NCBI GenBank assembly: GCA_034440635.1
Contig: JAOTON010001582.1
Location: 1,649,501-1,713,500 of the forward strand
Origin: Lepas anatifera
Lineage: Eukaryota > Arthropoda > Thecostraca > Lepadidae
DNA length: 64,000 nt
Reading direction: 5' to 3'
The notes beneath the pieces were generated by a model. It ran no database searches and was not told where the DNA came from. It saw only the letters and a program-made list of their open reading frames with translations. Shown piece after piece: positions 46,284 through 57,907 of the stretch (the stretch's first letter is position 1; each line of letters opens with the position of its first letter). The translations under genes were made by a program, and so were the position numbers.

Positions 46284-46478
46284 GTGGAGCTGGACGTGCT
46301 CACTGGGGAGTTCTGCGTGCGCCGCGTCGACCTGTACGAAGACGCCGGCCAGTCGATCTCGCCCTGGGTGGACGTCGGCCAGGCAGAGGGTGCGTTCGTG
46401 ATGGGTATGGGCCTGTTCCTGACGGAGAGGCACCGCTTCCACCCGGTGACCGGCCGCCGCCTCACCAACCGCACCTGG
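46232..46478 (+). CDS. aldehyde oxidase-like, exon 11 (downstream acceptor)
   Basis: It encodes TPYIVWGATAAEVELDVLTG, VDVGQAEGAFVMGMGLF and ends RRLTNRTW at GTCAGT. The acceptor and first ~52 exon bases are tandemly duplicated, 92 bp apart. Only the downstream acceptor (46230-46231) gives an open frame. The upstream one (46138-46139) runs into a stop at CAC TGA in the second copy. Confidence 0.85.
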
Positions 46479-46619
46479 GTCAGTGGCTACCGCCCCTCGC
46501 GCTCTGCTCGTGCTTGCCTACCGATCTGTTGTCGGAACGACCTCGCCCTCATCGCTTTCTATAAGGCCGACCCCAGGTGTATAGCTTGCTGCTCTTGCTG
46601 GAAATTTACTGATGTAGCT

Positions 46620-47555
46620 GACTCGCAAGCCACCTTCGCCCTAGTGGGGGAGGGTTGAACACCCCCCCTCGAACTCGGCCCCTACGCGGGATAGCGAAAA
46701 ACGCCAGTACCTGTGGATAGCTCATACAAATTCATGAAGAAACCTATATCAGTCACTTTTCGGCTCAGGTCAATATTGAGGTCATGACAGGTCAAAGAAG
46801 GTGGTATTTTGAGAACAGTTTTGGGTTCTAGCATCGGACAAAGTTTTCTTTTTCTTAATCTTTTTAGGCACCACTCGCTTCCTCTCGTCACGGCGAACCG
46901 AATGATGTATAATATGACCAAACTAGGTCAAAACAAAAAAAAGGACTTGACCTCAGGTCAGGTCTATCTCTTGCAATAGCAATCCAAACCCAATGGTATC
47001 AAAATAAAAGCTGTATCATCATTTCATGCAGTTATTGACCTAAGTCTGAAAACTGCTTAAGTAGCCTTAGATAACCTCCCAGAGGTTACAGGTCACAAAT
47101 TGCAACATGAACCTGGAAAGGGGCCCAGGATACTACGATTTGGAGAATATGAAGGTATTATCAGCTGTATCTACACAAATACAGCCCAATTTGTTTTCCC
47201 ATTTATTTCCAATGCAGAGGTCATGATCCGTACTTGACCTTAGGTCATCGATATGAAAAATCCCAAAATATATTTTGTAGCACTCGATGGACCCATTATG
47301 TGATATAAGTTTCAATTCGATATATTCATCCATTTCTTACTTATACCACCTTAAACATGTTTTGAGGTGATGTCACTTGACCTGCACTGGTGACCTGACC
47401 TGAGATGACCTAACCTCAATTTGGTTTGGGAAAGTTGCGGAATTGATAAAGGATAATGTGTCCCAAGTACGGCGGCGCTTCGCGCCGCCGTTTTTTCGTG
47501 CCTCAGGCGAAACCCGAGGGGGCTGTTCAAACACCCCCACCGGGGCGAGAGTTAA
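46620..47555. mobile_element. piggyBac-like MITE, family P1 copy d (intron 11), left end truncated
   Basis: The right end CGGGGCGAGAGTTAA has the TTAA mark and is preceded by GGCGGCGCTTCGCGCCGCCG. The interior shares TGACCTTAGGTCATCGATAT with copy b (12890-12910). The left end starts within the family consensus (CACCTTCGCCCTAGTGGGG). Confidence 0.55.
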
Positions 47556-47988
47556 GCTAGCTAAGCTGTTTGTTTGGGTCAAGGTTTTCTTTTTTCACCT
47601 TTCTCGAGTTCATTATTCCAAGATAACCTGAAGGTATGTCTGTAGCGAGGAAAAATGTTTGGATAGGAAGTTGAGTTATTTTGTTTGAAATTAGACCAAG
47701 ATCACGAATCTAAGGCATTTGCGTGAGCCGCAACTTCCTCTTTCCTGCGGTGAGCCGAATCTCCTGTCGTCTGAGTGTCACACTATGCTGCTGTCGGCTC
47801 ATTGTTGTTACCAACCTGTGTTTATCATCGTTGCTCCATCTGTGGGAACAATGCATTTTCTTGATGCAGATTATGTGCGTCTTCGTGAAGCAGCTCTGTT
47901 GGACTGAACACTGAACAGTCTCATTTTTGAGAATGTAGTGGTCCTCATCACGGCCAAGTACTCAAACGTTGACTCGTATTTTTCCCAG

Positions 47989-48085
47989 AACTATTATATA
48001 CCAACTATGAAGGACATTCCACGCGACTTCAGAGTGAAGTTCGTCAAGAACAGGTCCAACGAGCTGGGCGTGCTGAATTCCAAAG
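47989..48085 (+). CDS. aldehyde oxidase-like, exon 12
   Basis: The acceptor is TTTTTCCCAG and the donor GTAGGT. It encodes NYYIPTMKDIPRDFRVKF and NELGVLNSK, the family's Y.P...DIP.DF segment. Phase 0 in, phase 1 out. Confidence 0.88.
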
Positions 48086-48924
48086 GTAGGTGTATCGGAC
48101 GGGGGTTTGTAGGCTTGGTTTCTACTGTATGATTGGCTTTAGGTATATCTGCCCTTAGCTGAGATATTATTTTGTCTTTTTGGGGTGAATGATTAGTGTG
48201 AAACCTGCACCTAGCAGCGGGTGGGGCCGGTTTGCACACGTAACGAGGTCAAACACCAATGAATGCAGTCCAGAGTGATTATAGTTCTCCCACATGTCGC
48301 GCTCTCGTCGCATCGTATTCATTGATTGTACCATGCATTTAAGCTTTTATCATTGCTTCTCGTATTTTGTTATAAACTGTAGATGCTTGCCTCTTACCAG
48401 TGATTCGCTCATTTTTCCATGGAGTCATTGGAAATATATTAAAAGAATCCATCACTCATATTCTGTTACACTGAATCTGTGCCATATTACATCATGCTTG
48501 TTAAGGGTGTCTTTACTCTTAATCATGAAACGTTTATGGTAACCAAAGTTGGGTAATATAATTCAAATACTACAGCAATGCCTCCGGTTCGCGAAAAATG
48601 CATATAATGGAAGGTTCGTGCCATCATGAGTGAGCATTCCTCATTAGTGAGAGATCCTGAGTGTGACAGACCCTGAGAGAGACTTCTTTGTGTTAAAAAT
48701 GGAGTGACAAGTATTTTCAAAATCATTCATTAAGCTAACAGTATTTTTCTTCAAATTAGCCTAACTTAAGTACACCTCCCCAGATTTTCCCCAAAATATG
48801 CACTGGTGTTGCACTCCTATGGAATGTGTACTTTAAGCTCCACGTTACGTCAGCTAAAAATGTAAAGAAATGTAAGAAACGGGTTTAGCCTTTAAACTAA
48901 TTTCTGCGTGTCGTTCCGAGCTGA

Positions 48925-49199
48925 GAACACGTCGTTACCCTCTGACTGACGCCTGAAGATGCAGGACACATTGCTACCCTCCGACCCACGTCGCGTGTGT
49001 GCGGTTGCAGCCACGGGCGAGCCGCCTAGTGTGTTTGGGATACGTTGCTACCTTGACCCATTGCACTGTGTTGGGGACACGTTGCTCCTCTGACTCCGTC
49101 CGTTTTCGGGGCGTGCCTTTTACCGGACATGTTTGGGACACGTTGCTACCCTCTGACCCACGTCGCCTGTGTGCGGTTGCAGCCACGGGCGAGCCGCCG
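48925..49199 (+). repeat. tandem repeat around exon 13 acceptor, with decoy acceptor
   Basis: GGGACACGTTGCTACCCTCTGACCC-like units recur about five times at irregular spacing. The unit before 49011 also carries GTGCGGTTGCAG and CCACGGGCGAGCCGCC, copying the true splice site. That decoy leads to a stop (CTC CTC TGA) within about 29 codons. Confidence 0.75.
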
Positions 49200-49290
49200 A
49201 TGTGTATGACCAGCGCCTGCATGTTCGCCCTTCAAGAGGCCGTGATGGAGGCTCGTGCCGACGCCGGAGTCACCGAGTGGCTCGACATGG
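49183..49290 (+). CDS. aldehyde oxidase-like, exon 13 (catalytic Glu)
   Basis: The acceptor is GCGGTTGCAG and the donor GTACGT. It encodes ATGEPPMCMTSACMFALQEA. The Glu of GEPP corresponds to the general base Glu1261 of bovine xanthine dehydrogenase, so the catalytic residue is kept. The acceptor plus about 16 exon bases is also present 172 bp upstream. Confidence 0.88.
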
Positions 49291-49688
49291 GTACGTGCTG
49301 AAACCAATACACCTGTTCCTTAGGTAGCAAAGGCTATTGTGAACGATGTTGAAAGCTGTTGAAGCTCTTGAACCAGGCTTATTGTGCGAAACAGGAAGCA
49401 AACGTGCCTGTTACCCAAACAAGAGTGCCCATACAATCATTAAAATGTGCCCATATTGGCCTTGATTGTGCCCATATTGCCTTCTTTGGTACCGAGTGAA
49501 AATCTGGGAACAAGTACACTGTAGGAGACGTCCGCGTTTCCAATGAAAAGTTTCCCTTCTGCTGATAAATGCGGAAAGTCCTCGCGGTGCAGTGGCTGAC
49601 TGCTCTCGATAAGAGGAAGTCTGATGAAGCTGAGTCTTGTGTATCTCAACAGTACTTGCTGGATTTCTGACGCTCGCTGCCTTCGCAG

Positions 49689-49759
49689 CCTCGCCGAACA
49701 CGGTGGAGCGGGCGCAGACGGCGTGCGGCACCACCTCGGACATGATGGCCATCGCGTGA
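49689..49759 (+). CDS. aldehyde oxidase-like, exon 14 (C-terminus)
   Basis: The acceptor is CTTCGCAG. It encodes ASPNTVERAQTACGTTSDMM and ends with TGA at 49757-49759, as at the family's usual C-terminus (SPATPEKIR.AC). No clear AATAAA follows within 900 bases. Confidence 0.85.
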
Positions 49760-50689
49760 GGCCTCTCGCCAACCCCCAATCGGCCTTGATAGGACGTCAA
49801 GCTGCAGGAAAGGCTGCACCCATATCTTTATTGTTGACAGAACCATGTATATTGGATCTAAGGAAGCGATCCGGTGGTGGAACGGTAATGTCAAATCAAT
49901 AATGCTAAGCCAAGGCGAGCGCCAAGAAGAAGCGCCCGGCGGATGAGGTGGTTCGTGTGCGGATCTGAAACTGGAAGATCAAGTGTGGCAAATTCCTTGT
50001 TAGTGATAACCTGTATGAATATTGAACACCATATACTTGTATGGATTGCTGGTGTGTTAAACAGTCTCAGAGAAGTATATGAGAGACTTGTCCAGAAGAG
50101 ACAGCACAATGTGTGCTTACACATGTTTACTTTCTTGGTGAAGGTAGCTCCCCACATTAGTGTCTTTACTTATGTTTGCTATCAAGGTATAGTGTTGAAA
50201 CTCCAAATGTTTTTCGCGGCAGGGATAAAAAGCATATTTTTCATTCGTGTATTTGCTCTTTTTTCTCAATTCCGTCATTCTGAGGGAAGTTTATACATTG
50301 CTAAAACATGTACAAAACTTGATTTCCGGTGGCGTCAGTTAATGCTGGTCTCTTCACCCGCGGGCGAAAGACGCCTGGGAAAAATTCAACGGGCATTTGA
50401 TTTACATATTTCATTCTCATCGCTGTTACTGACTGAAATCATTCTCAACCGTAGCTGAAAAGTCGACTGAAATTGATCTCTATGTTCATTTGCCTTTCCG
50501 ACCTATCGGGACGGAACAATATCTAAAGCACGCTGGAACGCTGATGGTAGGTCCACACCTTTCCCACACGTCGGGCGTCTCTTCAAAATTCCGCATGTGG
50601 TCTAGTCAAGTATATCCTGTGGGCCGGGTTGGAATTGACATTGATCCATCGAGCCGGACTTGTAAGCTGAAATAATATAAATGATTTTG
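49760..50689. other. intergenic, nothing recognised
   Basis: This is AT-rich DNA downstream of the oxidase. The longest open frame (49943-50458, +) has no recognisable domain, signal peptide or codon-use support. Confidence 0.4.
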
Positions 50690-51800
50690 GTTCATGGTCC
50701 AAGCTGGTTCTGCTGGCTGTGAAGGGCCTTGTGGCTTACAATGGATTCTACTGGTTATGGGTTATAGGGGACTTTATAACCATAAAAGTATTGCTGGTCA
50801 CATAACTGTCTATTGCTTCAAAGAACTGTATAAGCTACAGAGGTCTGTGGTAGACTTAACAGCCAACAGGGCCCTCAGTATCGTCTATAGAGGCCCCAGC
50901 TGACCAAAGAGGGCCCTACTGATGACATGAACCCTACGGAAAACAGGTGGTTTACTGGTTCAAAGGCTCCTCTGTTAATGAGGACCTTGATAGTCAGAGT
51001 GAGCCCTGCAGGCTAAAGACGTCTCGGCTTGCCACAATGGCCTCACTTACAGAGAGTTCAGCTGTTCAAACAGTGCCCTGTTGGCTATAGCTGGCCCTGC
51101 GAGTCGCAGTGGGCCCTTCTGCCCAAAAGGCCTTGCTGGCCATAGTGGTTTTATCGGTCAAAGAGGGCCCAGCTGACCAGGGCGGGTCCTCTCGACAGAG
51201 GACTGAAGGGGGGGCACAATGGTTCAGAGGAACCTCTTTTTGATAGGTTTCCGATGCTCAAAAGATCCCTGTTTGTTGAATAATGGAGTTCTGTTGAGGG
51301 CCTGAGAGTGCCACGTTTGATAAAGTTTCGCGGCGGGCCACAGGGTTTAGCGCGGTCGGGGAGCGCGTCCTCCTTGGTTACGCCTATGTTGGTCTCGGTG
51401 GCTACGCAACCCTGGTCTCAGGTGCCCCGGGCATCGGTATCGAGGGACTCCAGAGCATCGGTCACTGGGCACTCGAACATCGGCCTTGGGGGGGCTGTAA
51501 AGCTCTGTTTCGGGGGCCGAGTTTTTGTCCACGGGGCCCTCCGAGCATTGGTATCGAAGGGCTCGCGAGATTCGGTCTCGAAGCGGGGGGAGGAGGTTAG
51601 TATTGGTCTCGGGGCCCGTTGCATTGATCTTTGGAGCCTACTAAACTGGGACTGGGGCTCGTGAGCTTAGTCTCAGGGGCACGACCATCGGTGGAAGAGG
51701 GTTCCCGAGCATCGACCTCGAGGGGAGGCCATCGAGCAATGGTCTCCAGAGGCCCTCGCACATTTATCTCAGGAACATCCAAACTTGGACTAGGTTGTCC
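50690..51800. repeat. degenerate 30-36 bp minisatellite, GGGCCC-rich
   Basis: Two adjoining sub-arrays are present. At 50690-51300 the units revolve around GGGCCCT..TGGC. At 51330-51800 they revolve around GAGCATCGGTATCGAGGG. Units are strongly diverged, and the reading frames stay open only because of the period. Confidence 0.5.
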
Positions 51801-51947
51801 CCGAGGCTGATCTCGGGTGACCTGAATTAAACTGAAATGCATTGGAGGCACGAGGGTATTTGATGAAATGCGAATCTTCAACTGTCATTGGCGTATACAG
51901 GGGAGTCCTAGAGGTCTGCGACCCCCCCTTTCCCTCTTGGGCCGATC

Positions 51948-53150
51948 TTAACCTATTTCGTCAGGCTCCCGGCTACCCTATTTCCGGCAGGGGGGCAATA
52001 TCGGCCCCCTAAGATTCGTAATCTAACCGGCCGATTTTGAAAATTCAAGTGCTATAGATTCCCTAACGCTAAACTTTATTTTGAAAAAGAAAATTTCAAA
52101 ATTTTGATTTCTAGGGAAGGTCGTGCAAAATATACAATTTTTGTGTATTTTTAGATTTTCCATAACCCTTGTCTCTGTTGTACGATTTTCACAAAACTAG
52201 TTCATATTTACAAATAATTGACCCAAAATTGTCTATACTCGAGTTACGCAAAAATTGAATTCAATGACAGTTCCAGGACCAGGACTATGAGGGGAAATAT
52301 ATACAACCTAAAAGTTTTTGTTACGCGGATTAGAAGCCGTGATATACTGCTTGGCATCTTTGACACATAAATAAATGAAAAAGTGAAAACTCATCAGGGG
52401 CGGATGCGTAAGGTAAAACAGTGGGGTAAAATACATACCAACAATATGCGAGTGGTATGCATGAGTATATTAGTCCCTCGACTAGTTGAAATTTATTTCT
52501 GATAATTTTTACCCTCCATGGCAGCTCTGGGAAGGGGGTGACATAGGCAGATCAAGGACCTCGTCGTGGGGGGGGTGGGGGTGATTGGAAACACATTTTT
52601 AATATACAACGATATTGAGTCGCGGCGGTGATACTGGCTGGGAATATGCATTTTGAAAATGTGTAGTGACTGGACACGCCTCTGGTAATCTAAATTTGGT
52701 TATAACTATTTTGAATTTTCATATACCCAATTGTATTCGCCCTGGCACGGTGTAAGCGTCTTCTACTTACTAACGTTTAGTCCTTCTTGATAACATTCCC
52801 CCATTTTGAACTGCTGTAACCGCCCCTGATGAATACAAATAGTGACAATTGTGAATGCACTATCATCTCACATAAAAATGATATAATAAAACCATATAAC
52901 TGGTATCCGATCAGCAGAGACGGCTTCCTTTACAAGACCCATCGCATACGATAATACTTGGTTTGTGGATAGAACCTCCCAAAACCCAGCCATAGCTCCG
53001 CCCCTGGTAAATATATAATATTGACAATTTCAGAAACCTGCCTGTACTAGTTTTGGAAAAGTCGGAAGTTTCAAGTTCTATCGAAGCCGTTTCGAGATAT
53101 TCTTGAAACCTGAGGGGGGCAATATTAGCCCCCTGCCGGAAATAGGTTAA
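51948..53150. mobile_element. TTAA-flanked element, second family, with nested insert
   Basis: Both ends begin TTAACCTATTTC; the right end, inverted, continues CGGCAGGGGGCTAATATT. At the left end the motif is repeated and interrupted before CCGGCAGGGGGGCAATATC. TTAA at both edges suggests piggyBac-type insertion. A smaller element with CAGGGGCGGATGC and AACCGCCCCTG ends (52395-52828) sits inside. No transposase is seen. Confidence 0.5.
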
Positions 53151-53159
53151 GCACTGCAA

Positions 53160-53750
53160 AGGATTCTCTGATCAGGGGGCCCCAGAGTTAGTCTCAGGTA
53201 CCCCCTTGAGTTTCGTTCTCCGTGGGCCCCGAGTCGGTCTCAGGGCCCCACCCCGAGTGTTGGTCTCGGGGGCCCCGAGAGTGGGTCTCTGGGGGTCCCC
53301 GAGAGTTAATCTTAGGGGCTCCCGAGAGTCGGTCTCGGGCCCCCAAAAGTCGGTTTCAGGGGCCTTTGAGAATCAGTCTCAGAAGACTCCAAGAGTCCGT
53401 CCCAGGGCCCCCAAGAGTCAGTCTTGGATAGTTGGTCTCAGGGGGGGTTGAGAGTCTTCTCAGGTCCCCCCAAAGTCAGTTTTAGGGCTCTTCAGAGTTG
53501 GTCTCAGGGGGCTCCCAAAAGTCGGTCTCAGGGGCTCTCAAAAGTTAGTCTCATGGGCCCCCGAGAGTCGGTCTCAGACGCCCTCCCGAAAGTCAATTTC
53601 AGGGGCCCTCTGAGAGTCAGTACCATGGGACCCCAAGAATCGGCCTCGGGACCCACGAGTCAGTCTCAGGGGGCCCTCTGAGAGTCGGTCCCAGGGGGTC
53701 CATCGATAGTCATTCTCAGGGGGCTCCGGAGAGCTGGTCTATCTGGCACC
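53160..53750 (+). repeat. ~33-bp minisatellite, CCGAGAGTCGGTCTCAGGGG units
   Basis: About 16-18 imperfect units follow one another. The period is close to a multiple of three, so long frames with an 11-residue periodicity (RESVSGP, RVGLRG) are open on the + strand. Composition and divergence suggest non-coding satellite DNA. Confidence 0.65.
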
Positions 53751-55759
53751 AGTACCGAAGGAAAGGAAAAAAATAATATACTTTTTAGCATCCACAAGGG
53801 CAAATCGAACAGGGAATTTGGCACTTCATCTTATTCAAAATTAATAAGCTCAACCCGGATAACTACCTTCCTAAATATTCTGAAATCAACAGCTTTCAAA
53901 TACCTATCTTTGTAGGGAATCAGACAAACAAGGCTGATTACAGAACTTGATGAACAATCCTAGGAAGAAAGCATGCACGGAAGTTAAAAATAACTTGTTC
54001 GACCAAAGCTATAGTCTGGGTCGCATATTGCCTTGGAAATTTGCTCATCTACTACGAAAGGGTAAGAAAATAACACTGGTTAATTTAACACGATTTTTCG
54101 GCGGAATGCACGTTATGCAACATCCGGGTCACACTCCCTTGCATTTTGCTTAATTTTTCTTTTCGTTTCTTTTGCAGTTTCCTGATTGAATAGTTAATGA
54201 ATTCGGCACTCGCAAAGCATTGGTCATCATTTCCCGTAGAAGAAATTGTAATTTCGTCGTTCTCTAAACGACTGACCTTCAATAACCTCAAGGGCAAAGA
54301 TTGTAAAGCTGCTCAGTCTAATAACCAGAGTCAATTGAGGTTGAGTTAGGCTTAACATTATGCACGCGGCAGCATTTAGCTTCCCGAAATGTGCAATAAA
54401 GCTGACATTACAGCCACGCTGTCGTATAGGTAAGGGCCAGCTTCAATATTGGGCGGCCTAAATTTACCAACTCTTGCTCGAATCGAGAATTTCAAGCTAT
54501 ATATAAAATAAGAATAAACACCTAAAAAGGCACAGCAAATTTTTTTGTCGAAATGTAAGGTTAAAATACGATACGAAAAATTTAGCAGATGGACCCTGAT
54601 TGCTAAGCGGGCCCCCACACGGCCTGGGAGCCTCCGACGGTTGTCGAAACCACCTCCCTCCGTTGGTAAGCACCTGGCTACGCCACTTATACTTGTTTAT
54701 GCAATTTTTACTGGAAAATCTTTAAACCACGCTGCTGCGTATAAGTATGGGAACCAAGCTTGAAGTTTGACCCTTCCTGGGCCTCTTGTGCAGGGCTCCC
54801 GACGGCCGTCGGACCCCCTCCCACATGGCCGAATCCTGGCCATGGTGCTGTGTGTCAGCAGTATCGTGTGAAACATACCTAAGCGTCTTCCGCCAAAAAC
54901 TGCTACGCCATTGCAACACTCTCTCTCAACAATTTATCACCAGCTCAACATATTCGCTCAGATAGTATCAAAACGCGATCAGCGATCAGCCGTCTGCAAT
55001 TAGCGTGGCATATTTGACAAGCTCATCCTCTCCGATCAGGCAGATTCATGAACGCGACCCATCCCCCCTCCCCCACAACACCCGATCTGGCGGGGACAAC
55101 CGCCTCGGGGCATGAGTGGAGACCTGGTGACCTTTACGCGAATCAGGCGGCCCCTGCGCGCGCTGGGCTGCTCGTGGGAATGGGCTGTGAAGTTCAGAGT
55201 ATTGTTGACTGCTGCAGTGAGAGGTGTGAACTGTGGTGTTCCGCGCTGTGAATTGGTGACACAAACTGCTGATTTGGGCGAACTACTGATCCGGTGGCTG
55301 GATATTAACTCAGGTTCCCTCCTCTTTGTTTGCAATTTTTACGTGAGACTGAGAATAAGACCAATGACTAAGGGTAGAATTTCTTGTGCCGGTCGGGCAT
55401 CAGTCAATCTTCTCTCAGCATTCTGCTCTCAAGCCACCATGCCTTCACCCGCGCGGCGTTTTCAGACAGGTCAGTCTATCCACCCGTGTTGCCCCTCGCT
55501 GTGCTTCTGGTTTTAGCTGAATTTGTGGGCAGTCTGACTATGCGTAACATGAACCACTAAATAAGTACCGACAGACACTGGCAGATCCAGAGCGGGATGG
55601 AGGGGGGCGTAAAATGGAATCTTTCTCCAAACCCGCGGATTTTCGCCCATTTCCTTTTAAAAAGTATTTTCATGATTCGGGGCCGCGCCGTTGCTCCCCA
55701 CCCCCCGAAACCATTGGTCTGTATCTGGCAATGCTGGCAGAATGGGAGCTGGCGATATC
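53751..55759. other. intergenic, no gene recognised
   Basis: A CCTGGCTACGCCACT end at about 54668-54682 is typical of hAT MITEs. The GC-richer part at 55030-55500 has several open frames but no recognisable protein. Confidence 0.35.
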
Positions 55760-56674
55760 TTAACCCGCCCCACCGGGGTCGGCGCCACCTTCCCCCACCG
55801 GGGGCCATCGATGCCCCCTCTAACTCCGAAAATATGGGCGTTAGCGCAAATCTGAAATGAATGAAAGCTCGCGTGAATTGTAGAAATTATTGCTGTTTTG
55901 TGTAGGTCAATGGTTTGACCTCCGAGGTAAATTGGTCATGGCTATTTTCACTCAAATATGATGATTAAGCAAACTGGGCATAACTCTTATGTCATTGGAG
56001 CTATTGAGGCCTGGTAGTACATTTGATAGCAAATTGCCTTACTTTTCCGCTATGTGGAACGTAAGACCTCCCGCCAGTGTTTGACCGCCAGAGGTCACCT
56101 CGTGACCTAATATGACCTAGGTCACAAGGTAAAAGTGACCTGCCGTATATAATGAAAGCCGGTGACAGACAAACACGATGGTGTTTGTTTCCCACTCTAG
56201 CTCAATTAGGTAAAGTTTGTCAAATACTTTTTTGACCTCCGGTGACCTTGGATGACCTTGAAAGTAAGGGCAAATATGCCCCTGGGATCCGTGAAAGGGT
56301 GTCAAACGTTGTTCTGGAGTTGGTTTTGAATATTTTGTGGCTTTTATATTGAATAGCTTTTCCCATGTTTCCCAATGGGAGGGTCGCCTCGTGACCTGAC
56401 CTGGGCACGAAATCGAAAATCCCGGATATCACCTTGTAACCCTGGAGGGTCATGAAGTGTGGAGTTTAAATCGATCGACTTTGAAATGTAGCTCTTCGAG
56501 CTCTAAAGGTGAGTGAGGTGACCTTGGTTGACCTGTCTGGTGACCTGACCTTGGGTGACCCGGGTTAAAAATTTCGGATGATGGGAAATGATGCGGAGGT
56601 GAGTCCTCAACCGGGTGCTGCGCCTCGTCGTTTTTCTGCTATCCCGAAAAACCTTAGGGGGCTCGTCCGGTTAA
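55760..56674. mobile_element. piggyBac-like MITE, family P2 copy b
   Basis: The left end is TTAACCCGCCCCACCGGGG and the right end CTCGTCCGGTTAA. Landmarks are TAACTCCGAAAATATGGGCG, many TGACCT hexamers and AAAAACCTTAGGGGG. It matches 62650-63686 inverted. Confidence 0.55.
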
Positions 56675-56896
56675 GACCTTATACCTATTGGCTGCCGGCC
56701 CATCGTAGACTTCTGATTTACGTTGTTTTATACACGGATCGATATTTCGCGAAGTCGGTATATTGAGCGGCGGACGGTTGGCTGTATTGCTCATTTGTTG
56801 AGCCCAAATGAATCAGATCACTTTTGAGGGTGGTTTTCTCTTCTTGATGTGTTCAATTACTGTTTACAGCCAATCTTAAACCAAGTTATATAGGTG

Positions 56897-57183
56897 CAGG
56901 GGCGTAGCCAGGATTTCGCTCAGGGAGGGACGGCACCCCGAAAAGGGCCCTGCGACAGCACCAAAAGGGCCCTGATGGGTAAAAAGGGCCCTCCTTGTTA
57001 CAGAATAGAGTGCTAAAGAGGGCTTAAGAGGGCCCTGTCTGGTATAAAATGACAAATTTAGCCACACAGCATGGTGCGGGCGAGCGGCGCTTCGCGCGGC
57101 TCGTATCCTCAGGTGGACCTTCGGGCCCTCAGGGAGGGGCAGCTGTCCCTGCTGCCCCCCCCCCCCGTTTGGCTACTCCCCTG
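56897..57183. mobile_element. hAT-type MITE with perfect 8-bp target duplication
   Basis: The ends are CAGGGGCGTAGCCAGG and TTGGCTACTCCCCTG. TATAGGTG flanks both sides exactly (56889-56896 and 57184-57191). The interior has repeated AAGGGCCCT motifs. Confidence 0.85.
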
Positions 57184-57706
57184 TATAGGTGGCCAGGGTT
57201 GGGGATTTGTATCTCTAGGGGTGCCCTGGCACCGTCTATGGAACATGGAGATGGTATTAAAATGTTCCTAAAATCTTCACTTTGCTCATGTTAAGGACTT
57301 GAAACATTTTAATAGTACAGGCCTGTAGAAATGCTGAAACACACTTCATATTGTTACGAACGTGTTGTTATATCATCACTTTTGAATATTATTGTTCAAC
57401 ATTGTTCGAAATTTTACATTATTAAAGTACAGTATTATTTCAAATTTCCACATCATCTGAAATATATGCCTCCCTTATAATTTCCAAAAACTCACGCCCG
57501 TATTGGTGACTATGGGCATACGCATCCAAGCGCAAAGGTGCGATACTGGGGCTGATTATCAACTTATCAATAATTTGTATATCAAAGCTTCAATTCAAAA
57601 TCGAGTTTTACATACAAACATGGTCGCGCCAAAAGTAACATCAAAACTTATTTTGCCTGAGACCCGGTGCAATGTATATCTCGTCGTCATAAATTTCATA
57701 TTGGCT

Positions 57707-57907
57707 CACTGGCGGATCCAAAGGGGGGGACAAAAGAGGCCGTGGCCCCCTCCAAAGCCTAAAATAGTATATTTTGGCCTCCTCCAAAAGGACCAAATTT
57801 TAGCTTTTGTCTTAAGAAATACTATGCTTTGGCGATTTTTCTCCATTTAGTCCCTCCCCCCACGTCACTTTGATCCTCTCCAAAAGCTGCTCCTGGATCC
57901 ACCAATG
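57707..57907. mobile_element. hAT-type MITE (CACTGGCGGATCC ends)
   Basis: The ends are CACTGGCGGATCCAAAGG and CTCCTGGATCCACCAATG. The flanking octamers TATTGGCT and GATAGGCT share six of eight bases. Confidence 0.6.

Larger units (their letters stand above)
29768..49759 (+). other. gene span: aldehyde oxidase-type molybdenum hydroxylase, 3' part (14 exons)
   Basis: Fourteen exons with matching phases encode the molybdenum-cofactor and substrate domains of a xanthine dehydrogenase/aldehyde oxidase family enzyme. These enzymes hydroxylate aldehydes or N-heterocycles in the cytosol. Exon lengths sum to 2027 bases, and one added base in exon 7 gives exactly 676 codons including the stop. The N-terminal 2Fe-2S and FAD domains (about the first half of a ~1300-residue enzyme) are not seen in the window. 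Conserved marks are GQSLG (cofactor Gln), [31 protein letters not shown] and TGEPP with the catalytic Glu. In place of the xanthine-dehydrogenase substrate residues Glu802 and Arg880 (bovine numbering) there are Leu and Gln, which favours aldehyde oxidase. One exon carries a frameshift, so it is either a sequence error or an early pseudogene. Confidence 0.8.

Noticed and set aside
46161..46442. Minus-strand open frames opposite exon 11
   Set aside because: They are shadows of a GC-rich exon whose + strand sequence matches the oxidase family.
53206..53681. Repeat-containing protein genes in the minisatellite
   Set aside because: Frames are open because the repeat period is near a multiple of three; there is no signal peptide, promoter or conserved unit.
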